Made by a program: the position numbers and the translations under genes. A DNA stretch of 64,000 bases from Citrobacter sp. Marseille-Q6884 (GTDB taxonomy: Bacteria > Pseudomonadota > Gammaproteobacteria > Enterobacterales > Enterobacteriaceae), in assembly GCF_945906775.1 (NCBI RefSeq), contig NZ_CAMDRE010000002.1, positions 1,364,001 to 1,428,000 of the forward strand, given 5' to 3'. Of the stretch, positions 26,901 to 36,141 are shown one piece after another. Numbering within the stretch: the first letter of the stretch is position 1; every line of letters starts with the position of its first letter. The notes beneath the pieces were generated by a model, which made no database searches, was not told where the DNA came from, and saw only the letters and a program-made list of their open reading frames with translations.

Positions 26901-27776
26901 ATGGATCTGACGCAACTGGAAATGTTCAATGCTGTTGCCGAAACCGGCAGCATTACGCAGGCGGCGGCAAAGGTGAACCGTGTGCCATCCAACCTCACGA
27001 CGCGCATTCGCCAGCTTGAAGCCGACCTGGGCGTCGATCTGTTTATTCGTGAGAATCAACGCCTGAGACTTTCCCCGTCCGGGCACAATTTTCTGCGCTA
27101 CAGCCAGCGGATCCTCGCACTGGTAGAAGAAGCAAGAATGGTCGTCGCCGGCGATGAGCCGCAAGGCCTGTTCTCCCTCGGGTCGCTTGAAAGTACCGCG
27201 GCGGTTCGCATACCCGCCACACTGGCTGAATATAATCAGCGTTATCCCAAAATCCAGTTTGCGCTGGCAACCGGCCCTTCAGGCACGATGCTGGACGGCG
27301 TGCTGGACGGAACCCTGAATGCCGCGTTTGCTGATGGCCCTATTACTCATCCCGGGCTTGAAGGAATACCGGTTTACCGTGAGGAAATGATGATTGTCAC
27401 TCCGCACGGGCACCCGCCTATACAGCGGGCCAGTGACGTCAATGGCTGCAGTATTTACGCGTTCCGCGCTAACTGTTCTTATCGCCGCCATTTTGAAAGC
27501 TGGTTCCATGCCGATCGCGCCATGCCGGGCACGATTCATGAAATGGAGTCTTATCACGGTATGCTTGCCTGCGTGATTGCCGGCGCGGGTATCGCACTCA
27601 TCCCACGCTCGATGCTCGAGAGCATGCCGGGGCATCATCAGGTTAACGCCTGGCCGCTGAGCGAAAACTGGCGTTGGTTAAACACCTGGCTTGTCTGGCG
27701 ACGCGGCGCTATGACGCGACAGCTTGAGGCATTTATTGAAGTGCTCAACCCATTATTGCCGCCTGACGCGGATTAA
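26901..27776 (+). CDS. yneJ: LysR family regulator YneJ
   Basis: The 291-residue protein opens MDLTQLEMFNAVAETGSITQAAAKVN, the winged helix-turn-helix of LysR regulators (recognition helix around residues 18-37). A periplasmic-binding-like effector domain follows from about residue 90. It is divergent from sad with about 100 bases between the starts, the usual geometry for a LysR protein acting on its neighbour and itself. In E. coli YneJ (PtrR) has been linked to control of sad and putrescine use. That role is inferred here from orthology and position. Confidence 0.94.
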   Translation: MDLTQLEMFNAVAETGSITQAAAKVNRVPSNLTTRIRQLEADLGVDLFIRENQRLRLSPSGHNFLRYSQRILALVEEARMVVAGDEPQGLFSLGSLESTAAVRIPATLAEYNQRYPKIQFALATGPSGTMLDGVLDGTLNAAFADGPITHPGLEGIPVYREEMMIVTPHGHPPIQRASDVNGCSIYAFRANCSYRRHFESWFHADRAMPGTIHEMESYHGMLACVIAGAGIALIPRSMLESMPGHHQVNAWPLSENWRWLNTWLVWRRGAMTRQLEAFIEVLNPLLPPDAD

Positions 27777-27957
27777 CGGTCTGTGGCAACGCTTTACCGC
27801 GGTCAGTAACTACACTGGCCGCTTTTAATCCCCCCCCTCAGTAACCGTCACGCATCAGCAAGAAAACGAGATCTGAATCACGAAATGATTGTGTTTTCGC
27901 CAGTAAACGTTCTAAGATCCTGTCCTCACCTTTTCGCCGCCAATCCGATTAATTGAT

Positions 27958-29148
27958 ATGACGTCAAACACTGTTTCCCGCAAGGTCGCGTGGCTGCGGG
28001 TCGTTACGCTTGCCATTGCCGCTTTCATTTTTAATACCACGGAGTTTGTCCCTGTCGGTTTGCTGTCTGACATCGCGCAAAGCTTCCATATGCAGACGGC
28101 TCAGGTCGGGATCATGCTCACGATCTATGCCTGGGTTGTTGCCCTGATGTCGTTACCCTTTATGCTGCTGACCAGCCAGGTCGAGCGGCGCAAGCTGCTG
28201 ATTTGCCTTTTCGTTCTGTTCATTGCCAGCCATGTCCTCTCTTTCCTGGCCTGGAACTTTACCGTGCTGGTTATCAGTCGTATCGGCATTGCTTTTGCCC
28301 ATGCCATTTTCTGGTCGATTACCGCATCACTGGCGATCCGACTGGCACCTGCCGGTAAGCGTGCGCAAGCGCTGAGCCTGCTCGCTACCGGAACCGCACT
28401 GGCGATGGTATTAGGGCTGCCGATTGGGCGTATCGTGGGTCAGTACTTTGGCTGGCGAACCACCTTTTTCGCCATCGGTATGGGGGCGCTCCTTACCCTG
28501 TTCTGCCTGATTAAACTGTTGCCGAAACTGCCAAGCGAACACTCCGGTTCATTAAAGAGCCTGCCGCTATTGTTCCGTCGTCCCGCATTGATGAGCCTCT
28601 ATCTGTTGACGGTTATTGTGGTCACCGCACACTACACTGCCTACAGCTACATCGAGCCATTTGTTCAGACGGTCGCAGGGTTAAGTGCCAATTTTGCCAC
28701 CGTGCTCCTGCTGGTCCTTGGCGGAGCGGGAATTATCGGCAGCCTCATTTTTGGCAAGCTGGGAAATCAGCATGCCTCTGCGCTGATCGGTTGCGCCATT
28801 GCCGTGTTGACGGCGTGTCTGATGCTGCTTCTTTCCGCTGCTGACAGTGAAATGCACCTTGCCGTACTCAGCATTTTCTGGGGTATTGCCATCATGGTGA
28901 TCGGACTGGGGATGCAGGTGAAAGTGCTGGCATTAGCGCCGGATGCCACTGACGTCGCGATGGCGCTGTTCTCGGGTATCTTTAATATTGGGATCGGTGC
29001 GGGTGCGCTGGTGGGAAATCAGGTGAGTTTGCACTGGTCAATGTCTGCGATTGGTTATGTCGGCGCGCTACCGGCCGTTGTTGCGCTGATATGGTCGGTC
29101 ATTATCTTTCGCAAATGGCCTGTCACGCTGGAAGAACAACCTCAGTAA
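27958..29148 (+). CDS. sotB: Sugar/IPTG efflux MFS transporter SotB
   Basis: SotB (YdeA) is a 12-helix inner-membrane exporter of the major facilitator superfamily that expels arabinose, IPTG and related compounds. The 396-residue protein equals the E. coli length. Its first helix starts after a short basic N-terminus (MTSNTVSRKVAWLRV), and the family signature NTTEFVPVGLLSDIA follows near residue 26. The basic loop ERRKL and the block GLPIGRIVGQYFGWR are also typical. It converges on marC, with a shared hairpin between them. yneK, which lies upstream in K-12, is absent. Confidence 0.96.
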   Translation: MTSNTVSRKVAWLRVVTLAIAAFIFNTTEFVPVGLLSDIAQSFHMQTAQVGIMLTIYAWVVALMSLPFMLLTSQVERRKLLICLFVLFIASHVLSFLAWNFTVLVISRIGIAFAHAIFWSITASLAIRLAPAGKRAQALSLLATGTALAMVLGLPIGRIVGQYFGWRTTFFAIGMGALLTLFCLIKLLPKLPSEHSGSLKSLPLLFRRPALMSLYLLTVIVVTAHYTAYSYIEPFVQTVAGLSANFATVLLLVLGGAGIIGSLIFGKLGNQHASALIGCAIAVLTACLMLLLSAADSEMHLAVLSIFWGIAIMVIGLGMQVKVLALAPDATDVAMALFSGIFNIGIGAGALVGNQVSLHWSMSAIGYVGALPAVVALIWSVIIFRKWPVTLEEQPQ

Positions 29149-29160
29149 CCGTGAAAAATA

Positions 29161-29183
29161 CGCCCGGCGACATAAACCGGGCG
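29161..29183 (-). terminator. Terminator between sotB and marC
   Basis: The 7-base stem CGCCCGG/CCGGGCG lies between the two convergent stop codons. On the minus strand it is followed by TATTTTT, so it best serves marC, but it can act on both. Confidence 0.75.
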
Positions 29184-29193
29184 CATTTGTCGT

Positions 29194-29859
29194 TTAATTG
29201 TAGGTCTGAATGATTTCAAGCACGCCGTTAATAATAAACTGCACGCCCATACACACCAGCAAGAACCCCATCAGGCGGGAAATCGCTTCAATACCGCCTT
29301 TACCGACCAGGCGCATGATCCCGCCAGAACTGCGCAGACATCCCCACAAAATAACCCCGACGAGCGCAAAAATGATCGGCGGTGCGACCATGATAACCCA
29401 GTCAGGAAATTCAGAGCCATGACGTACAGCGGAGGCCGAACTGATGATCATAGCAATCGTACCCGGGCCGGCAGTGCTTGGCATCGCCAGCGGGACAAAC
29501 GCTATATTGGCCGTCGGTTCATCTTCCAGCTCTTCTGATTTACTTCTCGCTTCCGGTGACTCATGCGCTTTTTGCTGCGGAAACAGCATTCTGAAACCAA
29601 TAAACGCAACGATCAATCCGCCCGCAATACGCAATCCGGGAATCGAAATCCCGAAGGTATTCATTACCAACTGCCCGGCATAGTACGCCACCATCATAAT
29701 GGCAAACACGTAAACAGACGCCATCAGTGACTGATGATTGCGCTCTGCACTGTTCATATTGCCAGCCAGGCCAAGGAACAACGCCACGGTGGTTAACGGG
29801 TTTGCCAACGGTAACAGGACCACCAGCCCCAGTCCTATTGCTTTAAACAAGTCCATCAT
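29194..29859 (-). CDS. marC: MarC family integral membrane protein
   Basis: The 221-residue protein has six predicted membrane segments, beginning with MMDLFKAIGLGLVVLLPLAN, and carries the MarC family motif NPLTTVALFLGL near residue 20. A polar loop rich in Lys/Glu (about 98-115) separates the two halves. It is transcribed away from marRAB through the shared regulatory region. Despite its name, the E. coli protein is reported not to contribute to multiple antibiotic resistance, and its transport substrate is unknown. Confidence 0.96.
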   Translation of the reverse strand: MMDLFKAIGLGLVVLLPLANPLTTVALFLGLAGNMNSAERNHQSLMASVYVFAIMMVAYYAGQLVMNTFGISIPGLRIAGGLIVAFIGFRMLFPQQKAHESPEARSKSEELEDEPTANIAFVPLAMPSTAGPGTIAMIISSASAVRHGSEFPDWVIMVAPPIIFALVGVILWGCLRSSGGIMRLVGKGGIEAISRLMGFLLVCMGVQFIINGVLEIIQTYN

Positions 29860-30019
29860 AATTTCATCTTTCCTGTGCGTTATTCGTCAACGGCAAGTAT
29901 AAGGTGAAACGTATGAGATAAGCCATTTTGCCGATGTAAGGATTCATTTTTCGCCTTTACGCATAAGCCATAATTATCAAATTGTTGCGAACGAACCCAT
30001 AAACATCCGGTGTCTGCAG

Positions 30020-30117
30020 TTTTAGCAAAACGTGGCATTCCTCCACTCATTCATTTGACTTATATTTGCCTGAGCAATAATATCAGCCGTGACTAACTAC
30101 TTGCCAGGGCAACCATT
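30020..30117 (+). promoter_or_regulatory. marRAB promoter/operator with marbox and two MarR sites
   Basis: A marbox, TTTTAGCAAAACGTGGCATT, lies at 30020-30039. It is followed by -35 TTGACT (30055-30060) and -10 TAATAT (30078-30083) with 17-base spacing. Two MarR palindromes are visible: TATTTGCCTGAGCAATAATA (30063-30082), overlapping the promoter, and TACTTGCCAGGGCAACCATT (30098-30117), ending at the marR start. The layout equals E. coli marO. MarR represses here, and MarA, SoxS or Rob activate through the marbox. Confidence 0.93.
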
Positions 30118-30552
30118 GTGAAAAGTACCAGTGATCTGTTCAATGAAATCATCCCACTGGGGCGGCTGATCTACATGGTTAATCAGAAAAAAGATCGTTT
30201 ATTAAACGACTATCTGTCACCGCTGGATATCACGGCATCGCAGTTTAAGGTGCTCTGCTCCATCCGTTGCGCGGTGTGTATCACCCCTGTCGAATTGAAA
30301 AAAGTGCTGTCTGTTGATCTCGGCGCGCTGACGCGAATGCTTGACCGACTGGCCTGCAAAGGCTGGATCGAAAGGCTTCCGAATCCACATGATAAGCGTG
30401 GCGTGCTGGTGAAACTCACCGAGCATGGCGCGGCAATTTGCGAGCAGTGTCATCAATTAGTAGGGCAAGACCTGCACCAGGAACTAACAAAAAACTTAAC
30501 GGCGGATGAAGTAGCCACACTTGAGCATTTGCTTAAGAGAATCCTGCCGTAA
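30118..30552 (+). CDS. marR: Multiple antibiotic resistance repressor MarR
   Basis: MarR is a dimeric winged-helix repressor that releases marO when it meets salicylate, phenolics or Cu-dependent cysteine oxidation. The 144-residue protein starts at GTG 30118, directly against operator site II, and contains the winged helix from about residue 50 to 100. The cysteine in CSIRCAVCITPVELKK (about residue 80 region) matches the reactive cysteine of E. coli MarR. It is the first gene of marRAB. Confidence 0.97.
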   Translation: MKSTSDLFNEIIPLGRLIYMVNQKKDRLLNDYLSPLDITASQFKVLCSIRCAVCITPVELKKVLSVDLGALTRMLDRLACKGWIERLPNPHDKRGVLVKLTEHGAAICEQCHQLVGQDLHQELTKNLTADEVATLEHLLKRILP

Positions 30553-30570
30553 ACAGAAAGAGGTATGACG

Positions 30571-30954
30571 ATGTCCAGACGCAATACTGACACAATCACT
30601 ATTCATAGCATTTTGGACTGGATCGAAAATAACCTTGAATCGCCGCTCTCACTGGAAAAAGTGTCTGAGCGTTCAGGTTACTCCAAATGGCACCTGCAAC
30701 GGATGTTTAAAAAAGAGACTGGTCATTCATTAGGTCAATACATTCGCAGCCGCAAAATGACCGAAATAGCGCAAAAATTAAAAGAAAGTAACGAACCGAT
30801 TCTCTACCTGGCGGAGCGTTACGGGTTTGAGTCTCAGCAAACGCTGACCCGGACATTCAAGAACTATTTTGATGTGCCGCCGCATAAGTACCGTATGACA
30901 AATATGCACGGAGAATCCCGTTATTTGCATCCACTAAATCAATGTCATTGCTAA
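30571..30954 (+). CDS. marA: AraC-type activator MarA
   Basis: MarA activates the mar/sox/rob regulon (efflux pump acrAB-tolC, micF, sodA and others) as a monomer. The 127-residue protein consists of two helix-turn-helix units and is nearly identical to E. coli MarA, including KVSERSGYSKWHLQRMFKKE and YGFESQQTLTRTFKNYF. I use ATG 30571, with GAGG about eight bases upstream; an ATG two codons earlier is also possible. It has no effector domain, so control is by synthesis and proteolysis. Confidence 0.98.
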   Translation: MSRRNTDTITIHSILDWIENNLESPLSLEKVSERSGYSKWHLQRMFKKETGHSLGQYIRSRKMTEIAQKLKESNEPILYLAERYGFESQQTLTRTFKNYFDVPPHKYRMTNMHGESRYLHPLNQCHC

Positions 30955-30984
30955 TCGCCTGTAAACGACGTAACCGAGGAAATC

Positions 30985-31203
30985 ATGAAACTTCTGTCAT
31001 CTGCAATGCTGGCCCTGCTGCTTATTGTTTCGGGTCAGAGCATGGCGGAACAAACCACTCAGCCCACACGACAAAATAGTCGTGATGCGATGATGATGCC
31101 TCCAGCACAGGAACAATCCCCGTTTGATTTCAATCATATGGGGGCTGGAAGCGATAAGTCCGACGAGTTGGGCGTGCCTTATTACAATATGCGCAGCCTG
31201 TAA
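30985..31203 (+). CDS. marB: MarB periplasmic protein
   Basis: MarB is a small protein of the mar operon that lowers marA expression by an unclear route and is found in the periplasm of E. coli. The 72-residue product has a Sec signal peptide (MKLLSSAMLALLLIVSGQSMA) with a likely cut after residue 21. A short polar mature part, rich in Met, Pro and Gln, follows. A GAGGA ribosome-binding site precedes the ATG, and a strong terminator follows the stop. Confidence 0.94.
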   Translation: MKLLSSAMLALLLIVSGQSMAEQTTQPTRQNSRDAMMMPPAQEQSPFDFNHMGAGSDKSDELGVPYYNMRSL

Positions 31204-31211
31204 TTCGTTTT

Positions 31212-31236
31212 GCCCCGCCACCGCGGGGCTTTTTTT
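31212..31236 (+). terminator. Terminator of the marRAB operon
   Basis: The 7-base stem GCCCCGC/GCGGGGC with a four-base loop is followed by seven T residues. The T-run reaches the stop codon region of eamA, so the two convergent genes end within a few bases of each other. Confidence 0.95.
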
Positions 31237-32134
31237 AGCCTCTCATCTGCACAATCTTACGCAAACGAAAGCCAAACACATTGATATACAGACCGGCCAT
31301 AATCAACAACGCGCCGATAAGCTGTAACCCACTCAGTGTTTCATCAAGCAACACGGCCGCACTCGCCACCCCTACCACCGGAACCAACAATGATAACGGT
31401 GCGACGCGCCAGGTCTCATAGCGCCCCAGCAGAGAGCCCCAAATGCCGTAACCCACAATCGTTGCCACAAATGCCAGATAGAACAGCGACAAGATGGTCG
31501 TCATATCGATGGTGACAAGGCTCTGCCCGATTCGCGTTGGACCATCCAGAATCAACGACGCCAGAAAGAACGGGATAATGGGGATTAATGCGCTCCACAC
31601 GACCAGCGACATCACCGCCGGGCGTGACGTGTGTTGCATGATTTTCTTGTTGAAGATATTACCGCAGGCCCAGCTTAACGCAGCCGCCAGCGTCAGCATA
31701 AAACCGAGCATTCCCACATGCTGTCCGTTCAAACTGGCTTCAATCAGCACCAGAACGCCAAATACCGCCAGCGCGATCCCGACCAGTTGCTTACCCTGCA
31801 GACGTTCCCCGAAAGCAAATGCGCCCAACACGATAGTGAAAAACGCCTGCGCCTGTAATACCAGCGACGCCAGCCCGGCAGGCATCCCAACGTTGATGGC
31901 GCTGAACAAAAACGCAAACTGACCAAAGCTAATCGTCAGACCATAACCGAGCAGCAATGAGAGAGGAATTTTCGGGCGGGCAACAAAGAAAATCGCCGGA
32001 AACGCCACCAGCAGAAAGCGTAACCCCGCTAACATCAACGGCGGCATATTGTGCAAGCCGACTTTGATCACGACGAAATTCAATCCCCATACCACGACGA
32101 CCAGTAACGCCAACAACCCGTCTTTACGCGACAT
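31235..32134 (-). CDS. eamA: O-acetylserine/cysteine exporter EamA
   Basis: EamA (YdeD) is a ten-helix inner-membrane exporter of the drug/metabolite transporter superfamily that releases O-acetylserine and cysteine pathway metabolites. The 299-residue protein begins MSRKDGLLALLVVVVWGLNF, as in E. coli. Two EamA repeats (about residues 5-135 and 150-285) are visible, each with the G-L-N-F/W-A-C-G pattern. The frame is open 37 codons further upstream, but that stretch is not conserved. It converges with marB at a shared end. Confidence 0.95.
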   Translation of the reverse strand: MSRKDGLLALLVVVVWGLNFVVIKVGLHNMPPLMLAGLRFLLVAFPAIFFVARPKIPLSLLLGYGLTISFGQFAFLFSAINVGMPAGLASLVLQAQAFFTIVLGAFAFGERLQGKQLVGIALAVFGVLVLIEASLNGQHVGMLGFMLTLAAALSWACGNIFNKKIMQHTSRPAVMSLVVWSALIPIIPFFLASLILDGPTRIGQSLVTIDMTTILSLFYLAFVATIVGYGIWGSLLGRYETWRVAPLSLLVPVVGVASAAVLLDETLSGLQLIGALLIMAGLYINVFGFRLRKIVQMRG

Positions 32135-32333
32135 TCTCCCGCCCCTGCAATTATTAAATTTTTGTAAACAAGTTAAGGTAACGGAAATCGTTGTACCGTA
32201 ACAGATCATTATTTCAGGTAGGTCTGACAGGGCATTTTCCGACAACTGATTGAGTGTACATCACACTTTTGCCATGCTATTTCTGTTTGATATCTAAAAA
32301 AATCATAACAACATCGCACTGTCGGGCAGGAAA

Positions 32334-33521
32334 ATGAATACCACCTTGAGAAGGTCTACCCTCGCTTTACTCGCCTCATCTTTGTTATTAACCATTGGAC
32401 GCGGCGCCACCCTGCCGTTTATGACCATCTATCTCAATCGTCAGTATGGTCTGAGCGTCGATCTGATCGGTTATGCCATGACAGTCGCACTGACCATTGG
32501 TGTCGTCTTCAGCCTTGGGTTTGGTATTCTGGCCGACAAGTTTGATAAAAAACGTTACATGCTGCTGGCCATCTGCGGATTTGCATCCGGTTTTATTGCC
32601 ATACCACTGGTGCATAACGTGATGGTGGTGGTGTTGCTTTTCGCGCTGATCAACTGCGCCTACTCGGTCTTTGCGACGGTACTGAAAGCCTGGTTTGCTG
32701 ATAATCTCTCCGCCACCAATAAAACGAAAATCTTCTCGCTTAACTACACGGTACTGAACATTGGCTGGACCGTCGGGCCACCGCTTGGCACGCTGCTGGT
32801 GATGCAAAGCATCAACCTGCCATTCTGGCTGGCAGCTGTTTGCTCGGCTTTTCCGTTGGTCTTTATCCAGACCTGGGTTAGACGTTCTGTGGTTCCGGCA
32901 GAAGGTCTGAACGCCACGGTGTGGTCGCCCTCGATTCTGTTACGGGATAAGGCATTGTGCTGGTTTACGCTGTCGGCTTTTCTTGCCTCGTTTGTCGGCG
33001 GCGCATTTGCCTCCTGCATTTCACAGTACGTCATGGTGGTTGCCGACAGTCGTTTTGCCGAGCAAGTGGTTGCTGTTGTCCTGCCCGTTAACGCGGCGAT
33101 GGTCGTTACGCTGCAGTATGTGATTGGACGCCGACTCACAACCGCCAATATTCGTCCTCTGATGGCAGGCGGGACACTCTTTTTTGTTCTCGGGCTGGTC
33201 GGATTTATCTTCTCTGGCAACAGTTTATTACTGTGGGGTATTTCGGCGGCTTTCTTCACGGTGGGCGAAATCATTTACGCGCCGGGCGAATATATGCTCA
33301 TCGATAACATTGCACCGGCAGGAATGAAAGCGAGCTATTTCTCCGCACAATCACTGGGTTGGCTGGGTGCGGCGGTCAATCCACTGGCCAGCGGTATTAT
33401 TTTGACGACACTGCCTTCCTGGTCGCTGTTTGTGGTGCTTATTGTCGCCATCATCCTCGCCTGGGCAATGATGCTAAAAGGTATGCGCGTCAAACCCTGG
33501 GATCAGCCTGCCGTCTGCTGA
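32334..33521 (+). CDS. ydeE: MFS transporter YdeE
   Basis: The 395-residue, 12-helix major facilitator protein is collinear with E. coli YdeE, reported to export dipeptides and arabinose. Marks include the first helix LALLASSLLLTIGRGATLPF, the loop-2/3 signature GILADKFDKKRYML near residue 66, and ASYFSAQSLGWLGAAVNP in helix 10. The 199-base region upstream, shared with the divergent eamA, shows no operator I can name. It converges on urtE. Confidence 0.94.
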   Translation: MNTTLRRSTLALLASSLLLTIGRGATLPFMTIYLNRQYGLSVDLIGYAMTVALTIGVVFSLGFGILADKFDKKRYMLLAICGFASGFIAIPLVHNVMVVVLLFALINCAYSVFATVLKAWFADNLSATNKTKIFSLNYTVLNIGWTVGPPLGTLLVMQSINLPFWLAAVCSAFPLVFIQTWVRRSVVPAEGLNATVWSPSILLRDKALCWFTLSAFLASFVGGAFASCISQYVMVVADSRFAEQVVAVVLPVNAAMVVTLQYVIGRRLTTANIRPLMAGGTLFFVLGLVGFIFSGNSLLLWGISAAFFTVGEIIYAPGEYMLIDNIAPAGMKASYFSAQSLGWLGAAVNPLASGIILTTLPSWSLFVVLIVAIILAWAMMLKGMRVKPWDQPAVC

Positions 33522-33530
33522 TTCCCTTCT

Positions 33531-33557
33531 GCTACAGAGCCAACACGGCTCTGTAGC
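33531..33557. terminator. Hairpin between convergent ydeE and urtE
   Basis: A perfect 11-base stem, GCTACAGAGCC/GGCTCTGTAGC, with a five-base loop lies between the two stop codons. There is no T-run on either side, so termination is likely but not certain. Confidence 0.65.
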
Positions 33558-33562
33558 AATAC

Positions 33563-34261
33563 TCAGATAGCCACCAGCCCGCGCACGCCCTCCGCTTGCA
33601 TGTTTTCCCCTAACCCACGTTGAATAATGCTTCCCCGCGACATCAGTAAGTACCGGTCGGCAAGTTGTTCGGCAAAATCATAAAATTGCTCCACCAGCAA
33701 AATCGCCATGTCGCCGCGCTGCGCCAGTTGCGAGATAACCACGCCAATCTCTTTAATGACTGAAGGCTGGATCCCCTCGGTAGGTTCATCAAGGATCAAC
33801 AACTGTGGACGACTCGCCAGCGCCCGCCCAATTGCGAGTTGTTGCTGTTGCCCGCCGGACAAATCGCCGCCCCGCCGGTACTTCATCTCTTTTAACACCG
33901 GAAATAGCGTATAGATCTCCTCGGGTACACTCGACGCCTGATGCGCAGGAAAGCGAGACAACCCGAGCAACAGGTTTTCTTCTACTGTCAGACGCGGAAA
34001 GATCTCACGCCCCTGCGGCACATAGGCAACGCCCGCCTGTACGCGCTGATGTGGCTTGCGTTGCGTGATATTCTTGCCCTGCCAGATAACACTTCCGGTG
34101 CGGGTTGGAATCAGTCCCATCAGGCACTTCAGCAGTGTCGTTTTACCGACACCATTACGCCCGAGCAGGCATGTCACCTCGCCGATACGCGCTTCAAAAC
34201 TCACACCGCGCAGAATATGGCTTCCACCATAGTATTGATTCAGATCGTTCACCGATAACAT
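33563..34261 (-). CDS. urtE: Urea ABC transporter ATP-binding subunit UrtE
   Basis: UrtE is one of the two ATPases that power urea import by the UrtABCDE system, at the inner face of the membrane. The 232-residue protein shows Walker A GRNGVGKT near residue 34, signature LSGGQQQQ near 135, Walker B LLILDEP near 155, and the H-loop equivalent near 190. It is of LivF type, as in all Urt systems. It is the last gene of the operon and starts nine bases after the urtD stop. Confidence 0.95.
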   Translation of the reverse strand: MLSVNDLNQYYGGSHILRGVSFEARIGEVTCLLGRNGVGKTTLLKCLMGLIPTRTGSVIWQGKNITQRKPHQRVQAGVAYVPQGREIFPRLTVEENLLLGLSRFPAHQASSVPEEIYTLFPVLKEMKYRRGGDLSGGQQQQLAIGRALASRPQLLILDEPTEGIQPSVIKEIGVVISQLAQRGDMAILLVEQFYDFAEQLADRYLLMSRGSIIQRGLGENMQAEGVRGLVAI

Positions 34262-34270
34262 CGCCGCTCC

Positions 34271-35068
34271 TTAACGCCCCAGATAGACATCGATAACCAG
34301 CTCATTGGCCTGCACGTCTCGCAGACTGCCCTCGGCCAGAACGCGTCCCTGGTGTAACACGGTGACGTGGTCCGCGATGGTCTCCACAAATCCCATATCG
34401 TGTTCAACCACCATCAGAGAGTGTTTCCCGGTCAGGGTCAGAAACAGTTCCGCGGTGTATTCGGTTTCCGCATCCGTCATCCCCGCCGCAGGCTCATCCA
34501 GCAGTAACAAATGCGGCTCCTGGACCAACAGCATGCCGATCTCAAGAAACTGTTTTTGTCCGTGGGAAAGCAATCCGGCACACCGATGGCGTTCGCTCCC
34601 CAGCCGTAACAGCATCAACATCTCATCGATACGATCCCGCTGCTCGCCCGTAAGACGTGACCGTAATGTCCCCCACACGGACTTATCGTTTTTCATGGCG
34701 AGCTCAAGGTTTTCGAACACCGTAAGCGCTTCAAATACGGTGGGTTTCTGGAATTTGCGTCCAATCCCCTGGCGGGCAATTGCGATGGAGTCGAGTGACG
34801 TTAAATCGGTACGCTGATCATAAATCGCCCGTCCGCTCTGCGGCTTCGTTTTACCCGTAATGACATCCATTAATGTCGTTTTTCCGGCGCCATTTGGCCC
34901 AATAATGCAACGCAATTCCCCGACACCAATATTGAGCGTCAAATCGGTTAACGCCTGGAAACCGTCAAAACTAACGTTAATGTTTTCCAGTTGTAATACC
35001 GGGTCAGTTTGGTGACGAAAGCGGTCGCCGGGCATCTGGCGGGTGAACAGCCCTTCATCTGGCAGCAT
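34271..35068 (-). CDS. urtD: Urea ABC transporter ATP-binding subunit UrtD
   Basis: UrtD is the LivG-type ATPase partner of UrtE. The 265-residue protein carries Walker A GPNGAGKTTLMD near residue 58, the signature LSHGQKQFLEIG near 166, and Walker B HLLLLDEPAAGMTD near 183. An N-terminal extension of about 25 residues precedes the ABC fold, as is common in UrtD. Its ATG overlaps the stop of urtC by one base, so the two are translationally coupled. Confidence 0.95.
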   Translation of the reverse strand: MLPDEGLFTRQMPGDRFRHQTDPVLQLENINVSFDGFQALTDLTLNIGVGELRCIIGPNGAGKTTLMDVITGKTKPQSGRAIYDQRTDLTSLDSIAIARQGIGRKFQKPTVFEALTVFENLELAMKNDKSVWGTLRSRLTGEQRDRIDEMLMLLRLGSERHRCAGLLSHGQKQFLEIGMLLVQEPHLLLLDEPAAGMTDAETEYTAELFLTLTGKHSLMVVEHDMGFVETIADHVTVLHQGRVLAEGSLRDVQANELVIDVYLGR

Positions 35069-36141
35069 TACTTCTCTCCCTTACGAAACAACCCCATTAC
35101 GCCACGGGGTAAAAACAGCGTGACGCCAATAAATATCAGGCCAAGAAACAGCTGCCAGTACTCCGGCATAATGACGGTGAACCAACTTTTAGCACCGTTA
35201 ACCAGTAGCGCGCCAAATACCGGTCCGATTAGCGTGCCGCGCCCACCCAGCGCGACCCAAATCGCCGCTTCAATCGAGTTGGTCGGTGACATTTCACTGG
35301 GATTAATAATGCCCACCTGCGGAACATACAACGCGCCTGCCAGCCCACACAGCACAGCGGACAACGTCCACACCAGCAGTTTGAAACCTTTCGGGTCATA
35401 ACCACAAAACGCCAGCCGGTTTTCAGCGTCACGCACAGCAGTCAAAATGCGACCAAATTTACTGCGAGCCAGCGCAAATCCCAGCCACAGCGCCACAACA
35501 AGAAGCATGACTGTCGCCAAAAACAGCCCAATGCGTGTCGATGTTGCACTCACGGGAAACCCGAGAAGGGTCGTAAATCCGGTAAAACCGTTGTTACCAC
35601 CAAAACCCGTTTCATTGCGGAAAAACAGCAGCATCGCGGCGAAGGTCAGTGCCTGCGTCATGATGGAAAAGTAGACCCCTTTGATTTTTGAGCGAAAGGC
35701 AAAATAACCAAAGGCCAGCGCCAGCAGCCCAGGAACGAGGACCACCAGCAACATCGCCCAGAGAAAATGTTGCGTTCCCCACCAGAACCACGGCAGCTCG
35801 CTCCAGGAGAGAAAAGACATAAAAGCAGGCAACCCGTCGCCTGCCGCCTGACGCATCAGGTACATCCCCATCGCATAACCGCCCAGCGCGAAGAAAATGC
35901 CATGTCCCAGCGAAAGCATGCCGGCGTATCCCCACACCAGATCCAGCGCAACCGCGACAATGGCATAGCAGAGAATTTTGCCGATCAACGTCAGCATCCA
36001 GACGGAGACAGCCAGCGGATGGTCTGCCGGTAACAGCGCGAGAAATGGCAGAATTATCAGCGCCAGCAATAAACTGAGCCCCAGCCACCGCGTCACATGC
36101 GGCGCTTTACGCGCCAGCGTTAATGTCATTGGCATCGTCAT
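35068..36141 (-). CDS. urtC: Urea ABC transporter permease UrtC
   Basis: UrtC is a LivM-type permease that forms, with UrtB, the membrane channel for urea. The 357-residue protein has about ten hydrophobic segments. It carries the branched-chain-permease marks DLVWGYAGMLSLGHGIFFALGGY near residue 65 and ENRLAFCGYDPKGFKL near 240, the latter being the cytoplasmic loop that docks on the ATPase. Its start overlaps the urtB stop. Confidence 0.95.
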   Translation of the reverse strand: MTMPMTLTLARKAPHVTRWLGLSLLLALIILPFLALLPADHPLAVSVWMLTLIGKILCYAIVAVALDLVWGYAGMLSLGHGIFFALGGYAMGMYLMRQAAGDGLPAFMSFLSWSELPWFWWGTQHFLWAMLLVVLVPGLLALAFGYFAFRSKIKGVYFSIMTQALTFAAMLLFFRNETGFGGNNGFTGFTTLLGFPVSATSTRIGLFLATVMLLVVALWLGFALARSKFGRILTAVRDAENRLAFCGYDPKGFKLLVWTLSAVLCGLAGALYVPQVGIINPSEMSPTNSIEAAIWVALGGRGTLIGPVFGALLVNGAKSWFTVIMPEYWQLFLGLIFIGVTLFLPRGVMGLFRKGEK